64,000 bases of DNA from DASXIF01 sp036498145 (GCA_963708625.1 CAVPSV010000002.1:558001-622000), one strand, 5' to 3'. Positions 1 through 10,635 are shown, counted from the stretch's first letter. Numbers and translations: made by a program. Notes: generated by a model not told the origin, from the letters alone.

Positions 1-2010
1 GTGCCTGGTCCGGTGCTGTCATCGGCGCTGGCGGCCACGGCGATCGCCGAAAGCGGCCGTACCCGCGATGCGGAACTCGACAGCCTCCTCGACGCGCTGG
101 TGCGCGGGGAACGGACCGCCGGCGTCACGCTCGGGCCCGGCCGGCTGCGCGCAGTCCGCACCGCGGACGGCGGACTGACAGTCACCGGCAGCAGCGGGCT
201 GATCATTGGCGCGGACGCGGACACCTACCTGTTGCTCGCCGCGCGCATGGACGCAGACGACGTGTGGTTCGTCATCGCGCCGGACACCCCGGGCGTATCC
301 CTGCGCGATCGCAGTGCCGGCGACTTCTCCCGTGCGCTCGGGCAGGTTCGGCTGACCGACGTCGCAGTAACGCACCCCCTCGAGTTGCGCACGGACCGCG
401 TACGCGAACTCGCGGCGACCCTCGCCGCGGCCGAGGCGGCCGGCGTCGCCGGCTGGTGTCTGCGTACCGCGGTGGACTACGCGAAGGTTCGCGAGCAGTT
501 CGGCAAGCCGATCGGCAGCTTCCAAGCCATCAAGCATCTGTGTGCGGAGATGTTGTGCCGCGCCGAACTCGCCGCCGCCGTCGCATGGGACGCCGCCGGC
601 GCCACCCCGGGCACCGTCGAGGTTGGTGGGCTGGACACAACGGCTGAGGATGTTTCGCTGGCCGCGGCCGTGGCCGCCGCGGTCGCGCTTGACGCTGCGG
701 TGCTCAATGCGCAGGACTGCATCCAGATACTCGGTGGCATCGGCTTCACCTGGGAGCACGACGCACACCTGTACCTGCGCCGTGCGCTCGGGCTGCGGGC
801 GGCGCTCGGCGGCACCGGCCGGTGGCGACGCCTGGTCGCGGATCTCACCCTGCGAGGGACCCGGCGACGCCTGCACGTGGACGTCGATGCGGCGCAACCG
901 CAGCGCGCCGGCGTCCGGCAGCAGCTGGCACAGATCGCTGCGCTGCCGCCGGAGCAACGCCGCGGCGCGCTGGCCGATACCGGTCTGCTGTGCCCGCACT
1001 GGCCGAAGCCGTACGGGCTCGACGCTGGCCCGGCGCTGCAACTCGTCATCGAGCAGGAGTTGCAACACGCGGGACTGACCCGCCCGGATCTCGTCATCGG
1101 CGCGTGGGCGGTACCGACGATCCTGCGACACGGGACGCCCGAGCAGATCGAGCGATTCGTCCGGCCGACGCTGACCGGAGAACTCGTCTGGTGCCAGCTT
1201 TTCAGCGAACCCGATGCCGGGTCGGACCTCGCCTCCCTGCGGACCCGCGCCGAGCGGGAGCCGGGCGGCTGGCGGCTGAGTGGTCAGAAGGTCTGGACGT
1301 CGGTGGCGCACCGGGCCGGCCGTGGGATCTGCCTGGCTCGTACCGATCCGACGGCGCCCAAACACGCCGGCCTGACGTATTTCCTGGTGGATATGACCGC
1401 ACCGGGCATCGATGTGCGTCCGCTTCGCGAGATAACCGGCGAGGCGTTGTTCAACGAAGTCTTCCTCGACGGCGTGTTCGTGCCGGACGAGGACGTGGTC
1501 GGCACCGTCGGCGACGGCTGGCAGCTGGCCCGGGCCACGCTCGGCAATGAGCGAGTCGCGATGGGCAGCAGCGCCGACCTCGGCGAGTCGACCGAACGCC
1601 TCGTGGAACAGGTGCGCGCGCATCGCGGACCGAGTGCCGAGACCGCCCGCGACCTGCTCGGCGGTCTCGTCGCGGAGGCGCTCGCGTGTTCGGTGTTGGA
1701 CGTGCGTGCGGTGGTCCGCCGGCTGGACGGACTCGATCCGGGACCGGAGTCGAGCGTGCGCAAGCTCGTCGGGGTACGTAACCGCCAGGCCGTCGCCGAT
1801 GCCGCCTTGCACCTACTCGCTGACGCCGCGCACGCGGATGACTTCGACGACGCAGTTGACGACACCGTCATCGATGACGACGCGGCCCGCACCGAGTCGG
1901 ACGCGTGGCATGCGGCGTTGCAAACCCGCTGTCTGACGATCGCGGGCGGAACCACCCAGGTGTTGCTGTCGCTGGCGGCCGAACGCATCCTCGGGCTGCC
2001 CCGCTCCTGA
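1..2010 (+). CDS. fadE34: Acyl-CoA dehydrogenase FadE34/ChsE3, 5' end outside the window
   Basis: Fused two-half acyl-CoA dehydrogenase of steroid side-chain beta-oxidation (FAD enzyme, cytosol). The first half carries YAKVREQFGKPIGSFQA at about residues 160-176 and GGIGFTWEHDAHLYLRRA; the second half carries WCQLFSEPDAGSDLASL, GQKVWTS and the C-terminal IAGGTTQVLLSLAAERILGL. This duplicated layout and these motifs match Mtb FadE34 (about 711 aa). The first visible codon, GTG, reads VPGPV, which aligns with an internal VPGPV of FadE34 as I recall that sequence, so roughly 90 N-terminal residues lie left of base 1 and this GTG is probably not the start. The gene is uninterrupted and convergent with the esterase that ends at 2063. 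Family assignment is strong; substrate is inferred from the orthologue. Confidence 0.9.
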   Translation: MPGPVLSSALAATAIAESGRTRDAELDSLLDALVRGERTAGVTLGPGRLRAVRTADGGLTVTGSSGLIIGADADTYLLLAARMDADDVWFVIAPDTPGVSLRDRSAGDFSRALGQVRLTDVAVTHPLELRTDRVRELAATLAAAEAAGVAGWCLRTAVDYAKVREQFGKPIGSFQAIKHLCAEMLCRAELAAAVAWDAAGATPGTVEVGGLDTTAEDVSLAAAVAAAVALDAAVLNAQDCIQILGGIGFTWEHDAHLYLRRALGLRAALGGTGRWRRLVADLTLRGTRRRLHVDVDAAQPQRAGVRQQLAQIAALPPEQRRGALADTGLLCPHWPKPYGLDAGPALQLVIEQELQHAGLTRPDLVIGAWAVPTILRHGTPEQIERFVRPTLTGELVWCQLFSEPDAGSDLASLRTRAEREPGGWRLSGQKVWTSVAHRAGRGICLARTDPTAPKHAGLTYFLVDMTAPGIDVRPLREITGEALFNEVFLDGVFVPDEDVVGTVGDGWQLARATLGNERVAMGSSADLGESTERLVEQVRAHRGPSAETARDLLGGLVAEALACSVLDVRAVVRRLDGLDPGPESSVRKLVGVRNRQAVADAALHLLADAAHADDFDDAVDDTVIDDDAARTESDAWHAALQTRCLTIAGGTTQVLLSLAAERILGLPRS

Positions 2011-2062
2011 TCAGCTGGCGGTGTGTCCGGACGTCCAGGCGTGGGAGGTCGAGCGCGTCGGG

Positions 2063-3385
2063 CTAACCAGTGTGCGAGCGCTCGTCAGCGCGGGCTGGGT
2101 CCGGGCCGGACGCCGGCGCCTGCTCGGCCGCCTTGGCCGATCCGGTCTTCGCGCGGTAGTAGGTCCAGTCCAGGAAGCGTTGTACCCCGCGCACCACGTG
2201 CGCGCTGCGGATCGACGGGAAGATGTCGAACGCGTGCTGGGCGCCACTGATCTCGGCATAAGCCACCGGGTTGTGCGAGGCCGCGCGGAGCTTGTCGACG
2301 AACGCCCGTGCCTCGGCCACCGGCACCAACGTGTCGTTTCGACCGTGCAGCACGAAAAACGGTGGGATGTCGCCCGCACCGTCGATGCGCGAGATCGGTG
2401 AGGCCGCCCGGTAGTCCTCGGGATAGCGCGCGTCCCGGGCCATGACGCGCGGGCGTAGCAGCGAATCGACCGTCTGCTGGGAGTGCTTGCTGCCGCTCTC
2501 CGCGGTGAAGTCGTATACCCCGTAGTGCGGCACGCAGGCTTGTACGGAGGTGTCGGCATCCTCGAAGCCCGGCTGCAGCGTGCGGTCCGGTGCGGTGAGC
2601 GCGAGCATCGCGGCGAGGTGGCCACCCGCGGAACCGCCGGTGACCGCGACGAAGGACGGGTCGCCGCCGAAGCGTGCGATGTTCTCCCGGATCCACGCGG
2701 TGGCACGCTTGAGCGCGACGAGGTGTGCCGGCCAGCGGGCTCGCGGGGACAACGGATAGTTGATCGCCACGCATACCCAGCCGTGCGAGGCCATCTGCAA
2801 CATCAGTGGCAAGCCCTGCTGTTCCTTGTTGCCGATCATCCAGGCACCGCCGTGTACCTGCAGCAGCACGGGCAGGCCGGTAGGCATGTCGCGGTGGTGG
2901 TAGACGTCGAGGGTGAATCTGCGCCCGCCCGGCGCGTAGGCGAGGTTGCGCTCGGTGACCACGTCGATGTTGTGCATCCGGAACGGCATTATCAGTTGCC
3001 GCCACGGCGTCGCCAGGTCCGCCGGGTCGGTCGGGTGCCCGAGGTGCAATGCGTAGTCCGGGCCCAGTGCTTCGGCCAGCGCGCGCTGAACCTCACCCTT
3101 GGCCTTGCCACCGGCAGCGACGAGTGCAGCCAGTCCGCCCGCGTTGGCCAGAGCGGCTGCCAGTGCGAGCGCCTCGCCTCGCCCTCGCACGCCCGTTGCG
3201 GCCCGTCGAGACAGGTGCACGCCGGTGTCCAGTGCGGTGGCGGCGAGGAGTTGGGGGGCCAGCTCGGCGGTGAGCCAGCCGGCGAAGAACGCCGGCACCG
3301 ACGCCGGTCCGCCTGGCACCGGGCGGATGGCGTTCACGGTCAGGCCGAGTTGCGTGAGCTGCCGAATGAGGTACCGGTCACGCAT
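2063..3385 (-). CDS. Alpha/beta-hydrolase esterase/lipase, HSL (HGGAW) type, LipC-like
   Basis: 440-residue carboxylesterase of the hormone-sensitive-lipase superfamily. Oxyanion motif HGGAW is at about residues 178-182, the nucleophile elbow GGSAGG at 250-255 (Ser252), the acid probably the Asp in GRNDTLVP and the base the His in GAQHAFD. The first 130 residues are a helical N-terminal extension. It is divergent from the wax-ester/DGAT gene across a 47-bp gap holding a perfect KstR operator. The same esterase/acyltransferase pairing occurs in Mtb as lipC (Rv0220) and Rv0221, which is why I favour a LipC-like identity, but the substrate (acyl ester, possibly steryl ester) is not shown by the sequence. 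Start ATG 3385 keeps the operator upstream. Confidence 0.85.
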   Translation of the reverse strand: MRDRYLIRQLTQLGLTVNAIRPVPGGPASVPAFFAGWLTAELAPQLLAATALDTGVHLSRRAATGVRGRGEALALAAALANAGGLAALVAAGGKAKGEVQRALAEALGPDYALHLGHPTDPADLATPWRQLIMPFRMHNIDVVTERNLAYAPGGRRFTLDVYHHRDMPTGLPVLLQVHGGAWMIGNKEQQGLPLMLQMASHGWVCVAINYPLSPRARWPAHLVALKRATAWIRENIARFGGDPSFVAVTGGSAGGHLAAMLALTAPDRTLQPGFEDADTSVQACVPHYGVYDFTAESGSKHSQQTVDSLLRPRVMARDARYPEDYRAASPISRIDGAGDIPPFFVLHGRNDTLVPVAEARAFVDKLRAASHNPVAYAEISGAQHAFDIFPSIRSAHVVRGVQRFLDWTYYRAKTGSAKAAEQAPASGPDPARADERSHTG

Positions 3386-3407
3386 TCTGCAGATGGTAGC
3401 GCACGAC

Positions 3408-3421
3408 TAGAACGTGTTCTA
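3408..3421. promoter_or_regulatory. KstR operator (perfect)
   Basis: TAGAACGTGTTCTA fits the KstR consensus TnnAACnnGTTnnA exactly and is a near-perfect palindrome. It lies midway between the divergent starts at 3385 (-) and 3433 (+), so one repressor site may control both the esterase and the acyltransferase. Confidence 0.85.
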
Positions 3422-3432
3422 TTCTTGGTGTT

Positions 3433-4850
3433 ATGGACCGGCTGAGTGGGCTCGACGCGAGCTTCCTCTACTTCGAGACGCCGGCGCACCTCATGCACGT
3501 GTGCGGCCTGCTGGTGCTCGACCCGTCCACCATGCCCGCGGAGTACCGCTTCGCCGCGATCCGGGAGACGCTTCGGCACCGGATGGAGTCGAATCCGGCG
3601 TTCATCCGCAAGCTGCACGATCCGTTGCTGAATCTGGACCATCCGATCTGGGTGCCGGACGAGGATTTCGACATCGAGCACCACGTCCGCCGCATCGCCG
3701 CGTCGGCACCGGGTGGGCCGCGAGAACTCGCCGAGGTGTGCGCGCGACATCGCCGGGCAGCCGTTGGACCGCAGCCGGCCGCTGTGGGAGTTCTGGGTCA
3801 TCGAAGGGCTCGCCGACGGGGCCATCGCAGTAATGACGAAGATGCACCACGCGACCGTGGACGGGGTGAGCGGCGCGAACCTCGTCTCGACCCTGTGCAG
3901 CCTGGAACCCGACGCGCCACCGATGGTCGAACCCGACCGCAGCGGCGGCACCATGCGCCGCCCATCGGACCGCGACATCGTCTTGTCCGGGCTCGCCGGG
4001 ATCGCCAGGCGGCCGATGAAGCTCGCCCGGCTGCTGCCGGGCACGATCGGCGCGCTGGACACCTGGATCCAGCGCTCGCGTCGCGGCGCCGCGATGCCGG
4101 CACCGTTCACCGCCCCGCGTACCTCGCTCAACGGCACGATCACCGGTCACCGCAGCATCGCGTTCGCGCGGATGAACCTGGACGAGGTCAAGGAAGTCAA
4201 GAACGCGCTGGGCTGCACCGTGAACGACGTGGTGATGGCTTTGTGCTCCGGCGCGCTGCGCAAGTACCTCGACGGACCGCGGGGAACTGCCGGACAGCTC
4301 GTTGGTGGCGATGGTGCCGGTATCGGTACACGGGCGCTCGAAGGCCGGCGGGACGAACAACGTCTCGGGCATGTTCGCCGCACTGTCCAGCGACATCGCC
4401 GACCCGGTGGAGCGGCTGGCTGCGATCGCCGAGCAGAACCGTGTCGCCAAGGAACATCACCAGACCCTCAGTGCCTCGCTGCTGCAGGATTGGGCGCAGT
4501 TCGCCGCGCCGGACACCTTCGGGCTGGCGGTCCGCGTCTACTCGCGGTTGCGACTGGCCGAGAAGCACCCGGTGGTACACAACCTGGTGATCTCCAATGT
4601 GCCGGGCCCGCCGATGCCCATCTACTTCCTCGGCGCGCGCATCATCGGTTTCTATCCGTTCGGGCCGGTGTTCCACGGCGCCGGGCTGAACATCACCGTG
4701 CTGTCCAACGACGGACACCTCGATGTCGGCCTCATCGCGTGTCGTGAACTGGCGCCCGATCTTTGGGATCTCGCGGACGATCTGCCGCTTGCCTTGACCG
4801 AACTGGTCAAGGCTGCGCGCGAACGGCAGCCGGACCCGGCGCACGCCTAG
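3433..4850 (+). CDS. Wax ester synthase/diacylglycerol acyltransferase (WS/DGAT), frameshifted
   Basis: Makes triacylglycerol or wax ester from acyl-CoA. The N-terminus MDRLSGLDASFLYFETP is typical of the family; the active-site HHxxxDG is present as MHHATVDGVSG (near base 3845). The C-terminal half has NNVSGMF and the conserved NVPGPP. The reading frame changes near 3740 and again near 4280; both are repaired by deleting a single base, giving one protein of about 470 residues, the usual family length. Its 3' end overlaps the convergent hydrolase by 44 bp. Regulation by the KstR site at 3408 would couple storage-lipid synthesis to sterol supply. The frameshifts are likely sequence errors. Confidence 0.85.
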
Positions 4851-5758
4851 CCGCGCGATCCGCACTGCGTACCGACACCGACGCACACGCAGCGAGCAAC
4901 GCGGGCGTAAACCGGTGGGCGCCGAGCACGCACGCGGCGTGACCGGCCTCGACCTCATACGAGGTGGCGTACGGCAGCGATCGCACCAACCGGCGCTGCC
5001 GGTCCGGGGCGATCAGGCGGTCGCGCGCGGTCACCACCACCGCGGTGGGGACGTCCATCTCGCCGATCCACGACGTTGAGTCGAACATGCTGATTTCGGC
5101 AGTGGCCGCGGTCATCCGCCGGCCGGTGGTGGAACGGAACTGGCTCATCGCCCAGCGGTTGGGGTCGGCGCCCGGCGCCCATGGCATCGCCGCACGGCGG
5201 GAGAGCTGACCGGCCGCGGCCCGAGCGGTGCGCTCGGCGACCAGACGCAGCACCCGCGGATCGCGCGCCGAGTCGACGAACCGGGTGGTGCTGGCGCACA
5301 GCACCGCGCCAAGCAACCGGTCGGGGTGCCGTCGCCAGGCCAGTTGCGCGACGAGTGAGCCCATCGAATAGCCGGCGACCAGGACGCGATCCAGGCCGAG
5401 CAGGTCGGCCACCGCGGCAACGTCGTCGGCACAGTCAGCCAGCGTGAAGCGCGGCGACTGAATGCCCTGCCCGTGCCACCGCTGGTCGAACGTGACCAAT
5501 CGATACCGGCTTCGCAGCGCAGCGATGGACGGGATACCAGGTCAGCAGACCCGTGCAGCCGAGTGCGTGCAGCAATAGCACCGTCGGAGCCTGGGCACCG
5601 GCACCGGGCGGTGCTCCGGTGTCCGTCAGATAGGTCGTGCCGCGGCCGGGAAGTTCGACGACACGGCCGGCGGGGACGTCATCGCACGGGGCAACCTGCG
5701 CCAGGCGGCCGCTGGCCGTCAACGCCAGGTCCGCGACCCTGCTCCGTGCCCGCACCAC
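4807..5758 (-). CDS. Alpha/beta-hydrolase, frameshifted
   Basis: Alpha/beta-hydrolase fold protein of about 315 residues. The N-terminal part (5758 to about 5530) contains VLLLHALGCTG, a strand followed by an oxyanion-type HA/LG turn; the remainder in another frame has DQRWHGQG, the nucleophile motif GYSMGS, and a C-terminal VEAGHAACV supplying the likely catalytic His. The frame change lies near 5525. Esterase, lactonase or CoA-thioester hydrolase are all possible. GTG 5758 is taken as start; it sits 56 bp from the KstR operator at 5814, which could serve this gene as well as chsE1. It overlaps the 3' end of the acyltransferase tail-to-tail. Confidence 0.75.
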
Positions 5759-5813
5759 GTCGCTCTACCTCCCGGTGGTGACGGCTTGCCGAGCGGGCCG
5801 CCGTCGCCGATAC

Positions 5814-5827
5814 TAGAACACGTTCTA
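5814..5827. promoter_or_regulatory. KstR operator (perfect palindrome)
   Basis: TAGAACACGTTCTA is a perfect 14-bp palindrome matching TnnAACnnGTTnnA. It is 22 bp upstream of the chsE1 GTG start and 56 bp from the divergent hydrolase start. Confidence 0.9.
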
Positions 5828-5848
5828 TCAGACGTGACAGGAGAAGGC

Positions 5849-6912
5849 GTGGATTTCGGCCTCGACGAGACGCAGCAGTCCGTGGCCGATCTCGCCGCGA
5901 CGGTCCTCGGCGGGGACTCCGACGGCAATCGCGCCGAGCAGGCGTTCGCCGGTCCAGCGGGATACGACGAAACGCTCTGGAAGGCGATGGGCCAAGCGGG
6001 CCTGCTCTCCCTTGCCGTCCCGACCGAACTCGGCGGCGACGGCCTCGGCCCGGTCGAGGTCGCCTGTGTGCTCACCGAGGTGGGTCGGCAGATCCTTCCG
6101 GTGCCCGCGCTGGCGACGCTCTCCCTCGGCGTACTGCCGCTGACGATGCTGGCGCCGGTTGAGCTGCAACAAGCACTGCTGCCCGAGGTCGCGGACGGGC
6201 GGGTGCTCAGTGGCGCGATCCGTGCCGACATCCGTGCCGAGGGTGACGCGGAGGGCGTTGGACCGTGCTGCTGACCGGCACCGCACGTGGCGTGCCGTAC
6301 GCGCTGCAAGCGCATCGGGTGCTGCTACCGACGACCGTCGGCGTGTACGCAGTAGACCCGCGCGGCGAAGGCGTGACCTGCGTGCGCACCCCGACCTCGT
6401 CCAAGTCACCGGAGTACACGGTGTCGATGCGCCAGGCACCGGTCACCCGAAGCGAGCTGGTCAGCACTGACGTCCGCGCGGCCGAGCGCCTCGCGCTCGC
6501 CGGTGCTGCGGCCCTGGCGGACGGAGTGCTCGCCGGCGCCCTCGAGCTGACCGCGCGGCATCTGCGCGAGCGACACCAATTCGGCAAGCCGCTGGCGACG
6601 TTCCAAGCCGTCGCGCAACAGGTCGCCGACGTGTACATCACCGCGCGCACCCTGCACCTGGCGTCGCGGTCGCTCAATTGGCGGTTGGCGGAAGGACGCG
6701 ACGCGGACGACGACGCGGACGTCGGCGGCTACTGGCTCGCGGCCGAACTGCCGGCGGCGCTGCAAATATGTCACCACCTGCACGGCGGGCTTGGCGTCGA
6801 CTACAGCTATCCGCTGCATCGGTACTACTCGCACGGCAAGGACCTGGCCCGGTTCGTCGGCGGTGCCGCGGCGCGCCTCGACCTGATCGGGGACCGATGC
6901 TCATCGACCTGA
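5849..6912 (+). CDS. chsE1: Acyl-CoA dehydrogenase ChsE1 (FadE28), frameshifted
   Basis: One subunit of the ChsE1-ChsE2 heterotetramer that dehydrogenates the 3-carbon steroid side chain as its CoA thioester (3-oxo-4-pregnene-20-carboxyl-CoA). Start GTG 5849 has AGGAGAAGG just upstream and begins MDFGLDETQQSVADLAA, typical of ACADs. RHLRERHQFGKPLATFQAV and the C-terminal HHLHGGLGVDYSYPLHR are visible. The frame changes near 6255 (a missing base, or two extra). Length of about 354 residues is close to Mtb FadE28. Followed by chsE2 with a 16-bp overlap, exactly the Mtb igr order fadE28-fadE29-chsH2-chsH1-ltp2. Confidence 0.88.
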
Positions 6913-8061
6913 CCGAGGAGCAGCGTGCGCTCACGGCCGAGTTGCGCAGCTACTTCGAACACCTGATCACCGACGAGGAGGCAGCCGAGCTGCTCGTCGA
7001 TCGGCACGGTGCGGCTCTACCACAAGGTGGTCGATCGCATGGGCGGCGACGGCTGGCTCGGTGTCGGCTGGCCGGTGGAGTACGGCGGGCGGGGATTCGG
7101 CGAAGTCGAGCAGAGCATCTTCGTCAACGAAGCCTCGCGCCGCGACGTGCCGTTGCCGTACGTGACGCTGCAGACGGTCGGCCCGACGTTGCAGACCTAC
7201 GGCACCGCCGAGCAGAAGGCATTCTTCCTGCCCAAGATCCTGACTGGCGAGCTGCACTTCGCCATCGGGTACACCGAGCCCGAGGCGGGCACCGACCTGG
7301 CCGCGCTGCGCACCACTGCGGTCCGCGACGGCGACCACTACATCGTGAACGGCCAGAAGGTGTTCACGACCGGCGGGCACGACGCCGACTTCGTCTGGCT
7401 GGCCTGCCGCACCAATCCGTCCGCGAAGCGGCACAAAGGCATCTCCATCCTCATCGTCGACACCACCGACCCCGGGTTCTCCTGGACGCCGACGATCACC
7501 GCCGACGGCGCGCACCACACCAACACCACGTACTACTCCGACGTGCGCGTGCCGGCGTCGATGCTGGTGGGCGAGGAGAACGAAGGCTGGCGGCTGATCA
7601 CCACGCAGCTCAACCACGAGCGGGTGATGCTCGGCCCCGCCGGGCGCCTGGCCGGGCTGTACGCGCGTGTGCACGCATGGGCGTGCCGACCGGGGCCGGA
7701 CGGCGTTGCGCCGATCACTGCGCCGGACGTGCGTCGCGCGCTGGCCGAGACGCATGCGACGTGGCGCATCAACGAGCTGCTCAACTGGCAGGTTGCGGCA
7801 CGTACCGGCGACGTCGACGTCGCCGATGCCTCGGCAACCAAGGTGTTCTCCTCCGATCGTGCGCAGCATGTGTTCCGGCTGCTGGAGGAGGTGGTCGGGC
7901 GCCACGGCGACGCGACCGATGAGGAGACCGCGCAGTTGATGCACTGGCTCGATGTGCAGGCCAAGCGCAGCCTCGTGCTCACCTTCGGTGGTGGCGTGAA
8001 CGAGATTCAGCGCGAGCTGATCGCGATGTTCGGGCTGAACCTGCCCCGGGTGCCGCGGTGA
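6897..8061 (+). CDS. chsE2: Acyl-CoA dehydrogenase ChsE2 (FadE29), frameshifted
   Basis: Partner subunit of ChsE1. ATG 6897 opens MLIDLTEEQRALTAELRSYF; the frame shifts once near 7005 (one extra base) and then runs clean: WLGVGWPVEYGGRGFGEVEQ, FAIGYTEPEAGTDLAALRTT, GQKVFTTGGHDADFVWLACR, LNHERVML and TFGGGVNEIQRELIAMFGL. Length of about 388 residues matches FadE29 (387). The start overlaps the chsE1 stop by 16 bp and the stop overlaps chsH2 by 4 bp, indicating translational coupling of the heteromer subunits. Confidence 0.9.
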
Positions 8062-9056
8062 GCCCGCTCTTGGCTGCAGAAGACATTCTCGCGGCGGCGG
8101 AGGAGATCAAGGCTGCGGGCGAGTGCTCGCCGAAGGCTGCGCGTGACCCGGTGAACCTGCCCATGATCAACAATTGGGTGGAGGCGATGGGCGACGCCAA
8201 CCCCGTCTACGTGGACGAGGCGCCGCCCGGCAGGCCGGCCACCCGTCGCGGGTGGCGCCGCCGGCGATGATCCAGGTCTGGACGATGGGTGGGCTGCACC
8301 AGCGGCGGCCGTCCGACGACCCGCTCGCCAGGATCATGCAGGTGCTCGACGACGCCGGCTTCACCTCGATCGTCGCGACGAACTGTCAGCAGACCTACCA
8401 CCGCTACCTGGCGCACGGCGAGCAGTTGATGCTCACCACCAGCCTGCAGGACGTGGTCGGGCCGAAACGCACCGCGCTGGGCGAGGGGTGGTTCGTCACC
8501 ACCCGCAACATCTGGTACGTCGGCGACGAGCCGGTCGCGGAGATGATGTTCCGGGTGCTGAAGTTCCGACCGGAGCAAAGCACCGGTGCCCCTGATGCGC
8601 AAGCCACGAACTCCGGCGCCGCGAACGCCGAAGCCACCGACGCCGTGACGTCAGCGCAGCTGCGGCCGGTGATCAGTCATGACACCGCGTTCTTCTGGGA
8701 GGGCACCGCCGTCGGCGAGCTGCGCATCCAGCACTGCCCGACCTGCGGCACGCTGCGGCATCCGCCCGGGCCGATGTGCCCGACGCTGCGGCGCGGACAA
8801 GCCGGACTACATCGTCGCCGGCGGCCGCGGCACCGTGTTCAGCTACGTCGTGCACCACCATCCGCAGGTACCCGGTAAGACGCTGCCGTTCGTGGTGGCG
8901 CTCGTGGAGCTCGACGAGGGGGTCCGGATGCTCGGCGAGCTGATCGACGTGGACCCGGCCCGGGTGGCCGTCGGGATGCCGGTCGAGATCGCGCTGACGC
9001 GCATCGACGACGAACTCACCATGCCGAACTGGCGACCGACGCAGGCATCGGCATGA
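8058..9056 (+). CDS. chsH2: ChsH2: MaoC-like hydratase subunit fused to DUF35, frameshifted
   Basis: Subunit of the steroid 2-enoyl-CoA hydratase ChsH1-ChsH2 whose C-terminal DUF35 domain also partners the aldol lyase Ltp2. The N-terminal half is a MaoC-type fold (MINNWVEAMGDANPVYVDE, APPAMIQVWTMGG). After an alanine-rich linker, the DUF35 half shows a rubredoxin-like zinc ribbon CPTCG...CPRCG (around bases 8735-8810) and an OB-fold segment GTVFSYVVHHHPQVPG. Frame changes lie near 8225 and 8785. About 332 residues against 311 in Mtb. Start GTG 8058 overlaps the chsE2 stop; stop overlaps chsH1 by 4 bp. Confidence 0.88.
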
Positions 9057-9457
9057 CCGCGGTCGTACCCGCCGTCGGCACCGCGCTGCCAGAGCTGCGC
9101 ATCGAGGCGACACCGACCTTCGTGGTGAGCACCGCGATCGCCACCCGTGACTTCCAGGACGTGCACCACGACCGCGATCTGGCCCAGGCGCGCGGTTCGA
9201 AGGACATCTTCTTGAACATCCTCACCGACACCGGCTTGGTGCAGCGCTTCGTCACCGACTGGGCCGGCCCGCAGGCGCGCGTGCGCAGTATCGACATCCG
9301 TCTCGGTGTGCCGTGCTACGCCTACGACACCCTGGTGTTCTCCGGTGAGGTGACGGCGGTGCACGGCGACGAGGTGGACGTCTCGGTGGTGGGCCGCGGA
9401 CAGCTCGGCGATCACGTCACCGGCACGGTGCGGCTGAGCATCAGTGGAGGCCGCTGA
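9053..9457 (+). CDS. chsH1: ChsH1: MaoC-like enoyl-CoA hydratase subunit
   Basis: 134-residue single hot-dog-fold hydratase-2 type protein. The segment DFQDVHHDRDLAQARGSKD carries the Asp and His pattern of MaoC hydratase active sites. In Mtb ChsH1 (128 aa) supplies the catalytic half of the heteromer with ChsH2 and hydrates the C3-side-chain enoyl-CoA. Intact reading frame, ATG overlapping the chsH2 stop (ATGA) and TGATG junction with ltp2, so the three are translationally coupled. Confidence 0.9.
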   Translation: MTAVVPAVGTALPELRIEATPTFVVSTAIATRDFQDVHHDRDLAQARGSKDIFLNILTDTGLVQRFVTDWAGPQARVRSIDIRLGVPCYAYDTLVFSGEVTAVHGDEVDVSVVGRGQLGDHVTGTVRLSISGGR

Positions 9458-10635
9458 TGGTTTCGGCTGCGCTGTCCGGCCGAGCGGCGATCGTCGGCAT
9501 CGGGGCGACCGAGTTCAGCAAGGACTCCGGCCGCAGCGAACTTCGCCTGGCCGCCGAGTGCGTGCGCGCGGCGATCGCAGACGCCGGGCTCAGCCCGTCG
9601 GATGTGGACGGCCTGGTGACGTTCACCATGGACAACAACACCGAGGCCGCGGTGGCTCGCGAGGTCGGCATCCCGGAGCTGACGTTCTTCAGCCGCATCC
9701 ACTACGGCGGCGGGGCGGCGTGCGCGACTGTGCAGCAGGCGGCGATGGCGGTGGCCACCGGTATCGCGGATGTCGTGGTCTGCTACCGCGCCTTCAACGA
9801 ACGGTCCGGGCACCGATTCGGCCAGGTGTCCACCACGTTGGCCAGCGCGCCGACGTCATCGGGAGTGGACGCGAGCTGGTCCTACCCGATGGGTCTCGGC
9901 ACGCCGGCCGCATTCGTGGCGATGACGGCGCGTCGGTACATGCATGCCTACGGCGCGACGCAGCGAGGACTTCGGCGCGGTGGCGGTGGCCGACCGCAAG
10001 CACGCGGCGAACAATCCGAACGCGTTCTTCTACGGCAAGCCCATCACCCTTGCCGAGCACCAGGCGTCGCGCTGGATCGCCGAGCCGCTGCACCTGCTGG
10101 ACTGCTGCCAGGAGAGCGACGGGGGTGTCGCGATCGTGGTCACCTCGGTGGAGCGTGCGCGCGATCTGCCGCAGCCGCCGGCGGTAATCAGCGCAGCGGC
10201 CCAGGGCGAGTGGCGCCGACCAGTTCGTGATGACCAGCTACTACCGCGACGAGCTGACCGGCCTGCCGGAGATGGGCATCGTCGGTCGGCAGCTGTGGGC
10301 GCAGTCCGGTATTGCGGCTGAGCGACGTGCAGGTGGCCATTCTGTACGACCACTTCACCCCGTTCGTGCTGATCCAGCTCGAGGAACTCGGCTTCTGTGC
10401 ACGCGGCGAGGCTCGCCACTTCATCGCCGACGGCGCGATCGAAATGGGCGGCCGCCTGCCGATCAACACGCACGGCGGTCAGCTCGGCGAGGCCTACATC
10501 CACGGCATGAACGGGATCGCCGAAGGCGTGCGCCAGTTGCGTGGGACTTCGGTGAACCAGGTGGACGAGGTCGAGCACGTGCTGGTGACTGCCGGCACCG
10601 GTGTGCCAACATCTGGGTTGGTGCTGCGCCGCTGA
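9457..10635 (+). CDS. ltp2: Ltp2: thiolase-like steroid side-chain aldol lyase, frameshifted
   Basis: Thiolase-superfamily lipid-transfer-like protein; the Mtb orthologue with the ChsH2 DUF35 domain performs the retro-aldol cleavage that releases propionyl-CoA and leaves the 17-keto steroid. Visible segments, in order: AAIVGIGATEFSKDSGRSE, YGGGAACATVQQAAMAVATG, FGAVAVADRKHAANNPNA, SDGGVAIVVTSVERARDL, LYDHFTPFVLIQLEELGFC and GRLPINTHGGQLGEAYIHGM. Three single-base insertions (near 9958, 10215 and 10310) break it. Repaired length of about 392 residues agrees with Mtb Ltp2 (386). Confidence 0.9.

Noticed and set aside
19..1812. Long minus-strand open frame opposite fadE34, and similar long antisense frames elsewhere (for example 14229-15110, 23268-24110, 36196-38001, 40666-42210)
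   Set aside because: They lack domain motifs and are Arg/Pro/Gly-rich in the manner of frames opposite high-GC coding sequence; the other strand encodes recognisable enzymes.
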